Made by a program: the position numbers and the translations under genes. The notes under the pieces are model-generated. The model was given only the letters and a program-made list of their open reading frames with translations. It did not search any database and was not told the origin of the DNA. A stretch of 35,026 nt of DNA, taken from assembly GCA_018645005.1 (NCBI GenBank), contig JABGPJ010000115.1, forward strand, positions 1-35,026, given 5' to 3'. The stretch comes from Deltaproteobacteria bacterium (lineage in GTDB: Bacteria; SAR324; XYD2-FULL-50-16). The number at the start of each line of letters is the position of its first letter. Position 1 is the first letter of the stretch. Below, one piece after another: positions 8,378 to 16,794 of the stretch.

Positions 8378-9291
8378 ATGTATTCGGCAGCAAAAAGGTC
8401 AAATAGCGCCATACCGACAGATTTAAAACAGGTTGTGGGTGACTGGTTTCGTTTTACCTTGCCGGTGATCAGCTTTGCCAGTGTGAATACCTGTTCCATT
8501 TTAATCCAATCTTTTCTCAGTGGAATGGCCAGGTCGCCAGACTCTTTGATAGCAAATTCTGTATCAACAAAAATCTGCGACACATTTTTGAAAAGTGCAT
8601 GTGAGAACTCTCTCATATCAGGTTTGAACGACCCAACACCGACGAAACACTTCTCTGACAATAGCTGTTCATCATTTGGCAGAACAGGTTCGCTGGATGA
8701 GGTCGCTGTGATAATCACGTGTGATTTTTCCACCAGACTCCTGACTGTGCTTGCTATGACTATTTTAACATCGGGGATCAGTGGCGCAAGTTTGTCCATA
8801 AAACGTTCCATCGACTCAGAGTGACGGCTGAAAATCAAAACTTTTTTAAAATTGAATTCCGAACATGCAAATAGTGCTTGATGAAATCCCTGGACGCCAG
8901 TGCCAATTATTCCAAGTGTTTCGGCATTTGCAGGTGCCAGGTGGCGAATGGCTACACTGCCGACTGCAGCAGTTCTCATGGCTGTTAACTTAGGGCCGTT
9001 AAGAATAGCAACAGGTTCCCCGGTTTGCCTGTTATTTAAGATCACAATTCCCTGGATAACGGGTAAATTCCTTTTAGAATTTTCCGAAAATACAGAAACA
9101 AGCTTGGTACCAAAGATCTCTTTGGCAAAACAGGGCATTATCAGCAATGTGTTTTTATCATCATGAACGTGCATGCGGTCCGGCATCAAAAAGTCACCGT
9201 TTTCGTAGGTAACAAAAACCTGTTCCATGATGTCGACCAGCTGCTTGATTGAAACTGCCCGGGTGAGATCTTGTTCGTTTATGACAAGCAT
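8329..9291 (-). CDS. Ornithine cyclodeaminase/mu-crystallin family protein
   Basis: The NAD(P)-dependent enzymes of this family include ornithine cyclodeaminase, alanine dehydrogenase of the archaeal type, ketimine reductases and siderophore-precursor enzymes. The 320-residue product has the family substrate region (MPDRMHVHDDKNTLLIMPCF, FGTKLVSVF, LTAMRTAAVG) and a Rossmann motif GIIGTGVQG near residues 127-135, followed by FSRHSESMERF. The terminal part (GVGSFKPDMREF, VDTEFAIKESGDLAIPL) is also typical. Exact substrate cannot be told from sequence. The start is ATG 9291, with an AGGAG-like stretch rather far upstream. Its 3' end overlaps the truncated receiver ORF on the other strand. It has no close co-directional neighbours, so it is probably transcribed alone. 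Confidence 0.85.
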   Translation of the reverse strand: MLVINEQDLTRAVSIKQLVDIMEQVFVTYENGDFLMPDRMHVHDDKNTLLIMPCFAKEIFGTKLVSVFSENSKRNLPVIQGIVILNNRQTGEPVAILNGPKLTAMRTAAVGSVAIRHLAPANAETLGIIGTGVQGFHQALFACSEFNFKKVLIFSRHSESMERFMDKLAPLIPDVKIVIASTVRSLVEKSHVIITATSSSEPVLPNDEQLLSEKCFVGVGSFKPDMREFSHALFKNVSQIFVDTEFAIKESGDLAIPLRKDWIKMEQVFTLAKLITGKVKRNQSPTTCFKSVGMALFDLFAAEYIYEQSIDKGLGTRIDI

Positions 9292-9698
9292 TGATGTCCC
9301 ATCTTTTAACTCCTATTGTTTCGTACCTGAATTCTGCAAGTAGAGGGCAGAAAACTTTCGAAAAGGGAAAATATATCAATAAGTAACTGGAATTATTCAT
9401 ATGGTAAACATTCACTTTGTCCGTAAATACAAATCAAGAATATAGCAAAAGGTCTTACAAAGAAAGTGGAAATCTATTCAACAGCCCAAGACCTGATGAG
9501 ACAGATTCAGGCTTTTAGTTAAGGGGCACTTCACCGTAATTTAACCACTCAACATGGCGTGCACCATCAAGTATCTCATAATTTCGGTTCTTTCGCCCGT
9601 TCCGAACGAATGGTCAAATGGAATGAAGGCCTCCGGATCGCAGAAAGCCTGGGGCCAGAAGGTAGATTATTATCAGCCCGGAATCGTTTTCCCTGGGG

Positions 9699-9725
9699 TA
9701 AGGGATCTTTCAAAAATAACTTTGG
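9699..9725 (-). repeat. Dispersed repeat end (left-end type)
   Basis: TAAGGGATCTTTCAAAAATA plus ACTTTGG matches the left terminal repeat of the element at 16690-16794 almost base for base. No matching right end is found nearby, so this is a solo end. Confidence 0.5.
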
Positions 9726-9748
9726 AATCTAGTCGATTTTCTACTGGA

Positions 9749-9768
9749 TCCCGGATCGGAGTCCGGGA
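9749..9768. repeat. Small GC hairpin (TCCCGGA/TCCGGGA)
   Basis: Perfect 7-bp arms at 9749-9755 and 9762-9768 with a 6-base loop. It directly precedes the 44-bp dispersed repeat and could be part of a REP-like unit or a terminator stem, although no T-run follows. Confidence 0.5.
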
Positions 9769-9774
9769 TGACTC

Positions 9775-9818
9775 AACGCCGCAAGCGGTGGAGTATTAAA
9801 TCCATGCTTCGCAATAAA
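9775..9818 (+). repeat. 44-bp dispersed palindromic repeat, copy A
   Basis: The sequence starting AACGCCGCAAGCGG and ending CGCAATAAA is found in reverse orientation at 21915-21958, with 39 of 44 bases identical. The first part can form a short CGCC/GGTG stem. It is probably a REP-like intergenic repeat of this genome. Confidence 0.6.
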
Positions 9819-10006
9819 TTGAAATGATGAGATGATGTAAGTCTGATGAGGGACGGATTTGTATTAAAGTTCAAAACTGAGTATGCTGCTAAGACGGGAA
9901 TAGTCTCGGATATCTGAAAAACGAGTGCAATTTTCAGCAGAAAATAAATAACCCTGAGGAAGATGGAATTATTAATCAAGAAATCTAATTATAACTATTT
10001 CGAAAT

Positions 10007-10735
10007 ATGAATCGGAACAAAAGTGTGACACTGTTCATTCAGTGTTTGGTAGATCAGATTTACCCGGAAGTGGGCGATGCCATGGTAGCGGTTTTTCAGA
10101 AGTTGGGAATTTCCGTAAACTGTCCCACCGAGCAAACCTGTTGCGGGCAATCCGCTTATAACTCCGGCTATAAAAGCGTTTCTAAAACTGCTGCTAAAAG
10201 ATTCATTGAGATTTTTGAAAAGTCAGAGGTTATTGTATGCCCCTCGGGTTCTTGTGTAGACATGGTAAGAAACCACTATCCAAGCCTCTTTAGGAACGAA
10301 CCAGACTGGCACTCAAGAGCAGAAAACGTTGGTGGTAAAACTTATGAGTTTACCGAATACCTGGTTGATGTTTTAAAAGTGGAAGACTTTGGGGCCAGTT
10401 TTAAGGAAAAACTTACCTATCATGATTCTTGTCACCTGCTGAGAAATATCGGGGTCAAAGATCAACCGCGCAAACTGATATCAAAAGTGGCCGGCGCCGA
10501 ATTGGTTGAAATGGGAAACTCCGATAAATGCTGCGGTTTTGGCGGCACATTTTCCATAAAATACCCTCAAATCTCAACCGCTATCTTAGACGAAAAACTG
10601 GATAATATCATGTCATCCGGTGCGACTACTGTGGTGGGGTGTGATGTCGGATGTCTGATGAATATTCAGGGCAGGCTGAGTCGAAAAAAACTCCCCATAA
10701 AAACCATGCACATCGCGCAACTGCTGGTGCAATAA
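10007..10735 (+). CDS. lutA: LutA-type (Fe-S)-binding lactate utilization protein
   Basis: This is the CCG-domain subunit of the LutABC L-lactate oxidation complex (YkgE-like), which feeds electrons from lactate oxidation to pyruvate into the electron transport chain. Two CCG repeats are visible: QTCCGQSAYNSGY near residue 44 with CPSGSC downstream, and DKCCGFGGTFS near residue 180 preceded by YHDSCH. These cysteine sets coordinate iron-sulfur clusters in this family. The length of 242 residues matches LutA. It starts a run of four co-directional genes with gaps of 15, 84 and 30 bases, consistent with one operon. The ATG at 10007 has only a weak ribosome binding site. Related CCG proteins also occur in glycolate oxidase and heterodisulfide reductase, but the order with LutB and LutC settles the call. 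Confidence 0.9.
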   Translation: MNRNKSVTLFIQCLVDQIYPEVGDAMVAVFQKLGISVNCPTEQTCCGQSAYNSGYKSVSKTAAKRFIEIFEKSEVIVCPSGSCVDMVRNHYPSLFRNEPDWHSRAENVGGKTYEFTEYLVDVLKVEDFGASFKEKLTYHDSCHLLRNIGVKDQPRKLISKVAGAELVEMGNSDKCCGFGGTFSIKYPQISTAILDEKLDNIMSSGATTVVGCDVGCLMNIQGRLSRKKLPIKTMHIAQLLVQ

Positions 10736-10750
10736 TAAAGTGACGCTTAT

Positions 10751-12181
10751 ATGACAACGATTTCAACGGAACACTACAAAAACAAGGCAAAAGAAGCGAT
10801 CAAAGACGATGTTCTGCAATCAGCGCTTGCCGGACTGCAAAATCGCCTGGGACCTGCCACTGCTGCTATGTACAAAAACCTCCCCGAAGGCGACGAACTC
10901 AGGTACAAGGCCCATGAAGTTCGCATGTTTGCTTTGGATAACCTGGACATGTTACTGGAGCAACTGGCCCAAAAAATCCGGCAAAGAGGCGGGAACGTTT
11001 TTTTTGCCAGGGACCAAAAAGAGGCAGTCAATTATTGCCTTGAGATCACTCGCCGGCGCAAGGCAAAACTGGCAGTCAAAGGGAAATCAATGGTATCCGA
11101 AGAGATCGGTTTAAACGATGCGTTGATAAAGGATGGTGTCAAGGCGGTCGAGACTGATCTGGGAGAATATATTGTGCAACTGGCAGGCGAGCATCCCTCC
11201 CATATCATTGCGCCCGCAATTCATAAAACCAGAAACCAGATTGGCAGCCTGTTCGAGGAGAAACTCGGAATCTCTTATACGAACGATCCACCCACATTAA
11301 CAAAAGCAGCTCGAAAGCACTTGCGAGATGCTTTTCTCACCGCCGATATAGGATTCTCAGGGTGCAATCTGGCCTGTGCGGAAACCGGACATATCACGAC
11401 CCTTTCCAATGAAGGTAATATTCGCCTGGCCACCACTTTACCTAAAGTTCATGTGGCAATTATGGGGATGGAAAGAATAGTTGCCTCATTGGAAGATCAT
11501 GATGCACTTTTTCGACTCCTGTCCAGGGGGGCTGCGGCCCAGAATCTGGCTGGTTATGTCAGTTATATCGGAGGACCAGCTCTGGATTCTGAAATTGACG
11601 GTCCTGAAGAATTTCACCTGGTTATTCTGGACAACGGTCGCAGCAAGATTTTAGCCGATGAAGAATTCAAGGAAATTCTATGCTGTATTCGTTGCGCGGC
11701 CTGTCTGAATGTTTGTCCAGTCTACGGAAAAATCGGCGGGCACAGCTATGGGTGCACCTATACCGGCCCCATTGGAGCGGTACTAACACCCCTGATGACC
11801 GATATCGGCCAGTCCAAAGACCTGTTCCAGGGGGAGAGCCTTTGCGGAGCCTGTCAGGATAATTGTCCGGTGAACATCAATCTTCCGAGAATGCTCTTAG
11901 CCTTACGGGCGAAAACAGCGGAAGGCGACCCCAGGTGGAATATAAAGCCATCGAGTCCGGTTGAAAAATTTATATTTTCGATCTGGTCAAAGCTAATCAG
12001 TAACCGTAAAGCTTATGATTTTTTCTTTCGACTGGCCAGATTCGGACAAAAAATATTACCCACCAAAAATGGAGAAATTCGAAAACTGCCCCCTCCGTTC
12101 AGCGGCTGGACATTGGATCGGGACATGCAGCAGATTGCTTCAAAGAGTTTTATCCAGAAATGGAAAGAAACCCAGAAATAG
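10751..12181 (+). CDS. lutB: LutB-type iron-sulfur lactate utilization protein
   Basis: The central subunit of the LutABC complex combines an N-terminal LUD (DUF162-like) domain of about 300 residues with a C-terminal ferredoxin-like part carrying two 4Fe-4S motifs, CIRCAACLNVCPVYG and CGACQDNCPVNINLP. Family landmarks include KGKSMVSEEIGLN, DIGFSGCNLACAETG and EGNIRLATTLPKVHVA. The full 476 residues are the normal size. The gene begins 15 bases after lutA and probably depends on the same transcript. The C-terminal tail after the Fe-S motifs (KLPPPFSGWTLDRDM) is the usual end in bacterial homologues. The function as an electron-transferring lactate oxidation subunit is known for the family and not shown here. 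Confidence 0.92.
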   Translation: MTTISTEHYKNKAKEAIKDDVLQSALAGLQNRLGPATAAMYKNLPEGDELRYKAHEVRMFALDNLDMLLEQLAQKIRQRGGNVFFARDQKEAVNYCLEITRRRKAKLAVKGKSMVSEEIGLNDALIKDGVKAVETDLGEYIVQLAGEHPSHIIAPAIHKTRNQIGSLFEEKLGISYTNDPPTLTKAARKHLRDAFLTADIGFSGCNLACAETGHITTLSNEGNIRLATTLPKVHVAIMGMERIVASLEDHDALFRLLSRGAAAQNLAGYVSYIGGPALDSEIDGPEEFHLVILDNGRSKILADEEFKEILCCIRCAACLNVCPVYGKIGGHSYGCTYTGPIGAVLTPLMTDIGQSKDLFQGESLCGACQDNCPVNINLPRMLLALRAKTAEGDPRWNIKPSSPVEKFIFSIWSKLISNRKAYDFFFRLARFGQKILPTKNGEIRKLPPPFSGWTLDRDMQQIASKSFIQKWKETQK

Positions 12182-12265
12182 GTCATCCCAAAAAACTGAC
12201 CAGTTCGCTCTCATACCTGATCAGGACTGTGATGAAAGGAATAACCAACCAAAAAACAGGGCCAT

Positions 12266-13051
12266 ATGATCGAAGAGAACCTGAACAATCAAGATCGTTT
12301 CCTTAAAACCGTCAAAGAAGCTATTAAGGCGTCTCCGGGGGGCTATCGGAAAAACAGGGAGGAGCTGTTTAGCCGTCTTTCTCAATCTACAATCGATTCG
12401 CGCTTAAAAAAGATTCAAAACAGAACCAGAGCCGATCAGCTGAAATTGCTCGATTTGCTGATGGAACAGGCGGAACCAATAAACCTGCGGGTTATGCCGG
12501 TGAAAAACCTGCAATCTGCCTCTGAATCAATCAAAGAGCTGATTCTGGACAAAAATCCGGAATGGGGAACCGTCAAAAAAGTGGCTGCCTGGAAACACCC
12601 CCTGATCGATAAACTGAGCCTGGGTGACGCCCTGGCCAAATATGACATCCCCGTTTATCAATCAGAACTGAAAAGTACAGATGATCTGCCTGCGGGCAAA
12701 CAAATGATCCGGGAACAGATTTTTGAATCTTTTGTGGGTATCACTGCAGCAGATTTTTGTATCGCCCAGACAGCATCTCTGGTGATGAAAAGCCATCCAA
12801 ATCAGGCCAGGGCGGTTTCACTGGTTCCCTCCATTCATGTGGCCGTGATAGAGCTAAACCAGATCATCGAAAATCTGGGGGAATTTTATTTTTTGCAAAA
12901 ATGGGACCCCATTCAAAAAAAGGAGGGGCTCACCAACTGCATGACGTTGATCTCCGGGCCCAGTAAAACAGGGGATATTGAACTGATAATGGTCCATGGA
13001 GCTCACGGTCCCTGTGAACTTCATTTGTTTGTCATTACCGGTGAAACGTAG
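12266..13051 (+). CDS. lutC: LutC-type LUD domain protein
   Basis: The product is the third LutABC subunit, a LUD/DUF162 domain protein of 261 residues. The conserved core is at the C-terminal half: VGITAADFCIAQTASLVM, followed by SLVPSIHVAVIELNQII and the closing motif GPSKTGDIELIMVHGAHGP. The N-terminal half is a helical region typical of the longer LutC versions. It is separated from lutB by 84 bases without a terminator and followed 30 bases later by a LarA-like gene. LUD proteins outside lut operons have other roles, but the neighbours make the assignment firm. Confidence 0.9.
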   Translation: MIEENLNNQDRFLKTVKEAIKASPGGYRKNREELFSRLSQSTIDSRLKKIQNRTRADQLKLLDLLMEQAEPINLRVMPVKNLQSASESIKELILDKNPEWGTVKKVAAWKHPLIDKLSLGDALAKYDIPVYQSELKSTDDLPAGKQMIREQIFESFVGITAADFCIAQTASLVMKSHPNQARAVSLVPSIHVAVIELNQIIENLGEFYFLQKWDPIQKKEGLTNCMTLISGPSKTGDIELIMVHGAHGPCELHLFVITGET

Positions 13052-13087
13052 TTTGAAAAAGCTAAATTAACCATTCAACAGGTGAAT

Positions 13088-14350
13088 ATGAAATACCCCA
13101 AAATGCATCGTATCCGTCAAGTCATTGAAGCTCCGGAAGTGGAAAATCTGGAAGAGACCATCAGCCAGGAACTGGAATCTTTGCTTTTGGAGTCGAAAAT
13201 AAAACCGGGAGCGAGAATCGCAGTGACTGCCGGCAGCCGTGGCATAAACCATATAGACCGCATTTTAAAACGGATAATAGATTTCCTGAAGCAGCACGAG
13301 GCAAAACCGTTTTTAGTTCCAGCCATGGGGAGCCATGGAGACGGATCGGCTGAGGGCCAGCTTGACGTCCTGAAAAGTTTGAATATAACTGAGGAGACCA
13401 TGGGGGTTCCGATCCATTCATCCATGGAGGTGGTGGAAATTGGTAAGTCATCCTTCGATTTTCCGGTTCTGGTGGATAAGCTCGCCGCTGAGTCGGATGG
13501 AATCGTGGTTGTCAATCGCATCAAACCCCACACTGAGTTCGAAGGTCCGATTGAAAGTGGATTAATGAAAATGATGGCCATTGGACTGGGAAAACACAAG
13601 GGCTGTGTGGAAGTACACAAACAGGCTGGAAATTATGGATATCTTAAAGTTATCCCTGAAATCGGACAGATAATTTTGGATAAATTGCCGATCTTGTTTG
13701 GTGTCGGAATCGTCGAAAATATTTACGATGAAACTGCTAAAATCAAGGCCGTTTCTCCAGACCGGTTTTTTGAAGAAGAAGCAGAGCTCCTGATCGAAGC
13801 CAAAAGATTGATGGCCAAAATTCCATTCGACCATCTTGATGTGCTGATTATCGATGAAATAGGGAAAAACATCAGCGGAACGGGTCTGGACACCAATGTT
13901 ATCGGCAGAATTATGGTTTATGGAGAAAAAGAGCCGGAACTTCCCCAGATAAACAGAATTGTAGTACTGGACATGACCGAAGAATCACATGGGAATGCTG
14001 TCGGAATCGGTTTGTCCGATTACATCTCTGATCGACTTTATACCAAAATTAATAGAAGTGCCGTTGCTAAAAATGCCATCGCAGCCAACACTCCGGAAAA
14101 AGGACGAATCCCCATTTCCCTGCCAACCGACCGGGAAACAGTTGAGGCCGCTCTGAATACTATCGGTGCAATCAAATCGGAAGACGCCAGAATTGTTCAT
14201 ATTAAAAACACATTGGAATTGAAAGAGATGCACATTTCCAACGCCCTCTTGCCTGAAACCACCGCAAAAACCAATCTCGTCATCCTGGAAGAAATAGGCC
14301 CAATTCCCTTCGATAATCTGGAAAACATTGAACGCGTGGTTGTCAATTAA
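13088..14350 (+). CDS. LarA-like (nickel-dependent lactate racemase superfamily) protein
   Basis: The 420-residue protein belongs to the lactate racemase (LarA/DUF2088) superfamily. LarA enzymes use a nickel-pincer nucleotide bound through a lysine to racemise or epimerise 2-hydroxyacids. Visible landmarks are AVTAGSRGINHIDR near residue 45, VPAMGSHGDGSAEGQ near 78, RIKPHTEFEGPIESGLMKMM near 144 and IGLGKHKGCVEVHKQAGNYG; the Lys at about 161 in SGLMKMM sits where the cofactor lysine is expected. The active-site histidines of classical LarA cannot be matched one by one, so the substrate may not be lactate. Placement 30 bases after lutC suggests that it supplies L-lactate from D-lactate or acts on a related hydroxyacid. 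The cofactor-building larB, larC and larE genes are not in the window. GTG 13082 is an alternative start. Confidence 0.75.
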   Translation: MKYPKMHRIRQVIEAPEVENLEETISQELESLLLESKIKPGARIAVTAGSRGINHIDRILKRIIDFLKQHEAKPFLVPAMGSHGDGSAEGQLDVLKSLNITEETMGVPIHSSMEVVEIGKSSFDFPVLVDKLAAESDGIVVVNRIKPHTEFEGPIESGLMKMMAIGLGKHKGCVEVHKQAGNYGYLKVIPEIGQIILDKLPILFGVGIVENIYDETAKIKAVSPDRFFEEEAELLIEAKRLMAKIPFDHLDVLIIDEIGKNISGTGLDTNVIGRIMVYGEKEPELPQINRIVVLDMTEESHGNAVGIGLSDYISDRLYTKINRSAVAKNAIAANTPEKGRIPISLPTDRETVEAALNTIGAIKSEDARIVHIKNTLELKEMHISNALLPETTAKTNLVILEEIGPIPFDNLENIERVVVN

Positions 14351-14469
14351 AACACTTGTAACTTTTAAGCATTTGGAGATCAATTATCTTTCATAATTGC
14401 AGGAGAGTTTTTATCTGGTGTTTAGAAGATCAAGGCCTGACCAATATCCTGCCAAAAACTGTTATTTCC

Positions 14470-14499
14470 TTGAAATATTTGACCCCAATGGGTTATACT
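14470..14499 (+). promoter_or_regulatory. Sigma-70-like promoter for the phasin-ubiB pair
   Basis: TTGAAA at 14470-14475 and TATACT at 14494-14499 are separated by 18 bases. The pair lies about 130 bases upstream of the phasin start in an otherwise gene-free gap (14351-14631). This is a good match to the consensus, but it has not been demonstrated. Confidence 0.5.
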
Positions 14500-14631
14500 G
14501 CTGCCAAGTATTTGATTCAACGCTGAACAAATACCGGTGACCGGGCAGATCGAGCCGCATGGTTTGTCTTGACCGGTCAGGCGTAATCGTTAAGGGGCTA
14601 TAACGGTATACCAAAACAGGGGGGAGAAGCG

Positions 14632-14943
14632 ATGATCGAACTGATAAAAAAGAGCATGCTGATGAGCCTGGGGCTGGCTTTTGTGACTAAGGAAAAAGTC
14701 GAAGAGCTGGCCAGTGAGTTTATCGAGAAAGGAAAAATGTCGGGAACTGAGAGTAAGGAGTTTTTCGAAGAGCTGATGAAAAAATCGGAAGATTCGTCCA
14801 AAAAAGTCGAAGATCAGATAACCGCGATTGTTAACGACACGTTAAAAAAGCTGAACTTTGCCACTCAGGAGGACATTTCGGAAATTAAGCAACAGTTGGC
14901 GGAATTGAAACTGTCTCTTGAGAAAAGCGGGGAGTCGACTTAG
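14632..14943 (+). CDS. Phasin-like coiled-coil protein
   Basis: The 103-residue product resembles the COG3937-type phasin-like proteins, which are short helical proteins linked to polyhydroxyalkanoate granules or membranes. It begins with a short amphipathic helix (LIKKSMLMSLGLAFVTKEKV), continues with charged helices (VEELASEFIEKGKMS), and ends with a heptad-like coiled coil (EDISEIKQQLAELKLSLEKS). Its stop codon TAG is immediately followed by the ATG of the UbiB-like kinase, a tight coupling that is often seen for this pair. A good GGGGGAG ribosome binding site precedes the ATG. No polymer synthase gene is nearby, so a role in binding UbiB or the membrane is equally possible. Confidence 0.75.
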   Translation: MIELIKKSMLMSLGLAFVTKEKVEELASEFIEKGKMSGTESKEFFEELMKKSEDSSKKVEDQITAIVNDTLKKLNFATQEDISEIKQQLAELKLSLEKSGEST

Positions 14944-16641
14944 ATGTTCAGTCTAAGAAACCTGGGTGTTTTCGGCCGGGCATATCGACAATTCAATCGT
15001 TACCGGCACATTCTTGCAATCCTGATCAAATATGGGTTTGGGGATTTTGTGGATAGGTTGAAACTGGATCATTATCTGGAAGCCGGCATCCATCTGATCT
15101 CACGAAAACCGCGCAGAGATGTCAAAAGGATGACCCGGGCCAAACGGATCAGGCTTGTCTTCCAGGAGTTGGGCCCGACTTTTATCAAGCTCGGGCAATT
15201 ACTGTCCACCCGCTCCGACCTGATTTCAGGGGAGTATCATCAGGAGTTATTAAAACTGCAGGATCAGATTCCGCCAGCGTCTTATGAAGTCGTCCGCAAA
15301 ATCATCAAAAATGAGTTCGGCAAACCGCCTGAAGAGTTATTCCGCTATTTTGAAAAAGAGCCGCTGGCTGGCGCTTCGATAGGCCAGGTACATAAGGCGC
15401 AATTGAAGACCGGTGAAATGGTTGCGGTGAAAATCCAGCGACCGGACATCCGTAAACTGGTTATGACAGACCTGGAAATTGTCCTCCGTCTGGCCGCCTT
15501 ACTGGAACGCAATATCAAGGAGTTCGAAATCCACAGGCCCACCAGAATCGTCGCTGAATTTGCCAACAGCCTGTCGAAGGAGATTGATTATATGGTGGAG
15601 ACCGCCCATATAGAAAGATTCAAACGACAGTTTCAAGGCGACCGATCGATTCATGTTCCGAAGGTCTATCGAGAACTGACTTGTGAACACGTCATCACCA
15701 TGGAGTATATCGACGGCATTAAGATCTCCGAAGTCGAGTTGTTAAAGCAAAAAGGGTATAATCTGGAAACCATCGTCAAACGCAGCGCCGATTTAATTCT
15801 CAAACAGATATTTATCCATGGGTTTTTTCATGGTGATCCCCACCACGCAAATGTTTTCATCCTACCCGGAAATGTAATTTGTTTTCTCGATTTTGGAATG
15901 ATGGGGCGAATAAATCGGGAAGAACGGGAAAACTTCACCAACCTGGCACTGCAAATCTTTGATGGTGACGTAAAAAGGGCCGTTAATAGTCTCTTAAAAC
16001 ACACGGATTATTTCAAAGAGCCCGACAAAACCCAGTTTGAAAAAGATCTGTCTGTGCTCATTGATCAACATCTTTATCGACCCTTGAAAAATCTGGATAT
16101 TGCCAGAATGCTGCAACAATTACTATGGATAACCACCAAACACGAGCTTTGTTTCAAGCCCGACCTGCTCCTGATGGTAAAGGCGCTAAGTACCGCTGAG
16201 ATTCTCGGGAAAGAACTGGATCCAAATTTGGATCTGACCCAACATATGAGACCCTTTATCAGACAGGTCCAATTGAACCGGCTCAGCCCAAAAAGAATAA
16301 CCGAAGATATTCTCTATTCCGGGACCGAGTTTGTCAGTTTTTTTTTGAATCTTCCAGGTGAGTTGCAAGATATTCTTAAACAAGCCAGGGAGGGGAAATT
16401 CAAAATAGAATTCGAACATCAAGGGCTCAATCCAATGCTGTCTTCACATGACAAAATCAGCAATCGCATTGTTTTTGCTATTGTCCTGGCATCTTTGATT
16501 ATTGGTTCTTCACTCATCGTTCTTTCCGACGTTCCCCCAAAATGGCATGAAATCCCGATCATCGGTCTGGGTGGTTTTGTTATCGCCGGCATCATGGGGT
16601 TTTGGCTGTTATGGTCCATTCTTCGTCAGGGTAAAATGTAG
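14944..16641 (+). CDS. ubiB: UbiB/AarF/ABC1 family atypical kinase
   Basis: Members of this family are membrane-anchored protein-kinase-like ATPases needed for ubiquinone or menaquinone lipid handling. The 565-residue protein shows the KxGQ signature (FIKLGQLLSTRSDLIS), the alanine/glycine-rich nucleotide loop (LAGASIGQVHKAQL), the VAIK-like lysine (MVAVKIQRP), the catalytic loop (HGFFHGDPHHANVF) and the DFG motif (FLDFGMMGR). Two hydrophobic C-terminal helices (IVFAIVLASLIIGSSLIVL and GLGGFVIAGIMGFWLLWSIL) anchor it to the inner membrane. It starts directly on the stop codon of the phasin-like gene, so translation is probably coupled. In a quinone-using anaerobe the likely lipid partner is menaquinone, which is an inference. 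Confidence 0.9.
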   Translation: MFSLRNLGVFGRAYRQFNRYRHILAILIKYGFGDFVDRLKLDHYLEAGIHLISRKPRRDVKRMTRAKRIRLVFQELGPTFIKLGQLLSTRSDLISGEYHQELLKLQDQIPPASYEVVRKIIKNEFGKPPEELFRYFEKEPLAGASIGQVHKAQLKTGEMVAVKIQRPDIRKLVMTDLEIVLRLAALLERNIKEFEIHRPTRIVAEFANSLSKEIDYMVETAHIERFKRQFQGDRSIHVPKVYRELTCEHVITMEYIDGIKISEVELLKQKGYNLETIVKRSADLILKQIFIHGFFHGDPHHANVFILPGNVICFLDFGMMGRINREERENFTNLALQIFDGDVKRAVNSLLKHTDYFKEPDKTQFEKDLSVLIDQHLYRPLKNLDIARMLQQLLWITTKHELCFKPDLLLMVKALSTAEILGKELDPNLDLTQHMRPFIRQVQLNRLSPKRITEDILYSGTEFVSFFLNLPGELQDILKQAREGKFKIEFEHQGLNPMLSSHDKISNRIVFAIVLASLIIGSSLIVLSDVPPKWHEIPIIGLGGFVIAGIMGFWLLWSILRQGKM

Positions 16642-16689
16642 CTATTCGTTTCTGATTGGCCATGCTTCGTCAACACCCACCATGGATAT

Positions 16690-16794
16690 TTAGGGATCGT
16701 ACAAAAATAACTTGGCATAAGCTGCCCGCAAAAGTCCCTAAAAGACCGAACATTTTGCTGACAGAATACCAAGGAATTTTTGAGCCGACCCTTA
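16690..16794. mobile_element. 105-bp MITE-like element with terminal inverted repeats
   Basis: The left end at 16690-16715 (TTAGGGATCGTACAAAAATA and ACTTGG) is an imperfect inverted copy of the right end at 16769-16794, with 18 of 26 bases matching after complementing, including a run CAAAAAT and a block CTTGG. There is no coding capacity. Related sequences occur at 4817-4846, 5704-5773, 9699-9725 and 18711-18740, always between genes, which fits a small non-autonomous transposable element or palindromic repeat. The last three bases of the right end encode the stop codon of accA on the minus strand. Confidence 0.6.

Larger units (their letters stand above)
9292..10006. other. Repeat-rich gap before the lut operon
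   Basis: No convincing gene exists in these 715 bases; an open frame at 9554-9799 only runs through repeats. The gap carries three structures described separately: a MITE-like end (9699-9725), a 7-bp hairpin (9749-9768) and a 44-bp dispersed repeat (9775-9818). The lut promoter should lie in the last 150 bases, which are AT-rich. Confidence 0.45.

Noticed and set aside
9554-9799. 81-codon open frame in the gap before lutA
   Set aside because: It runs through a MITE-like end, a hairpin and the 44-bp repeat, so its openness comes from repeats.
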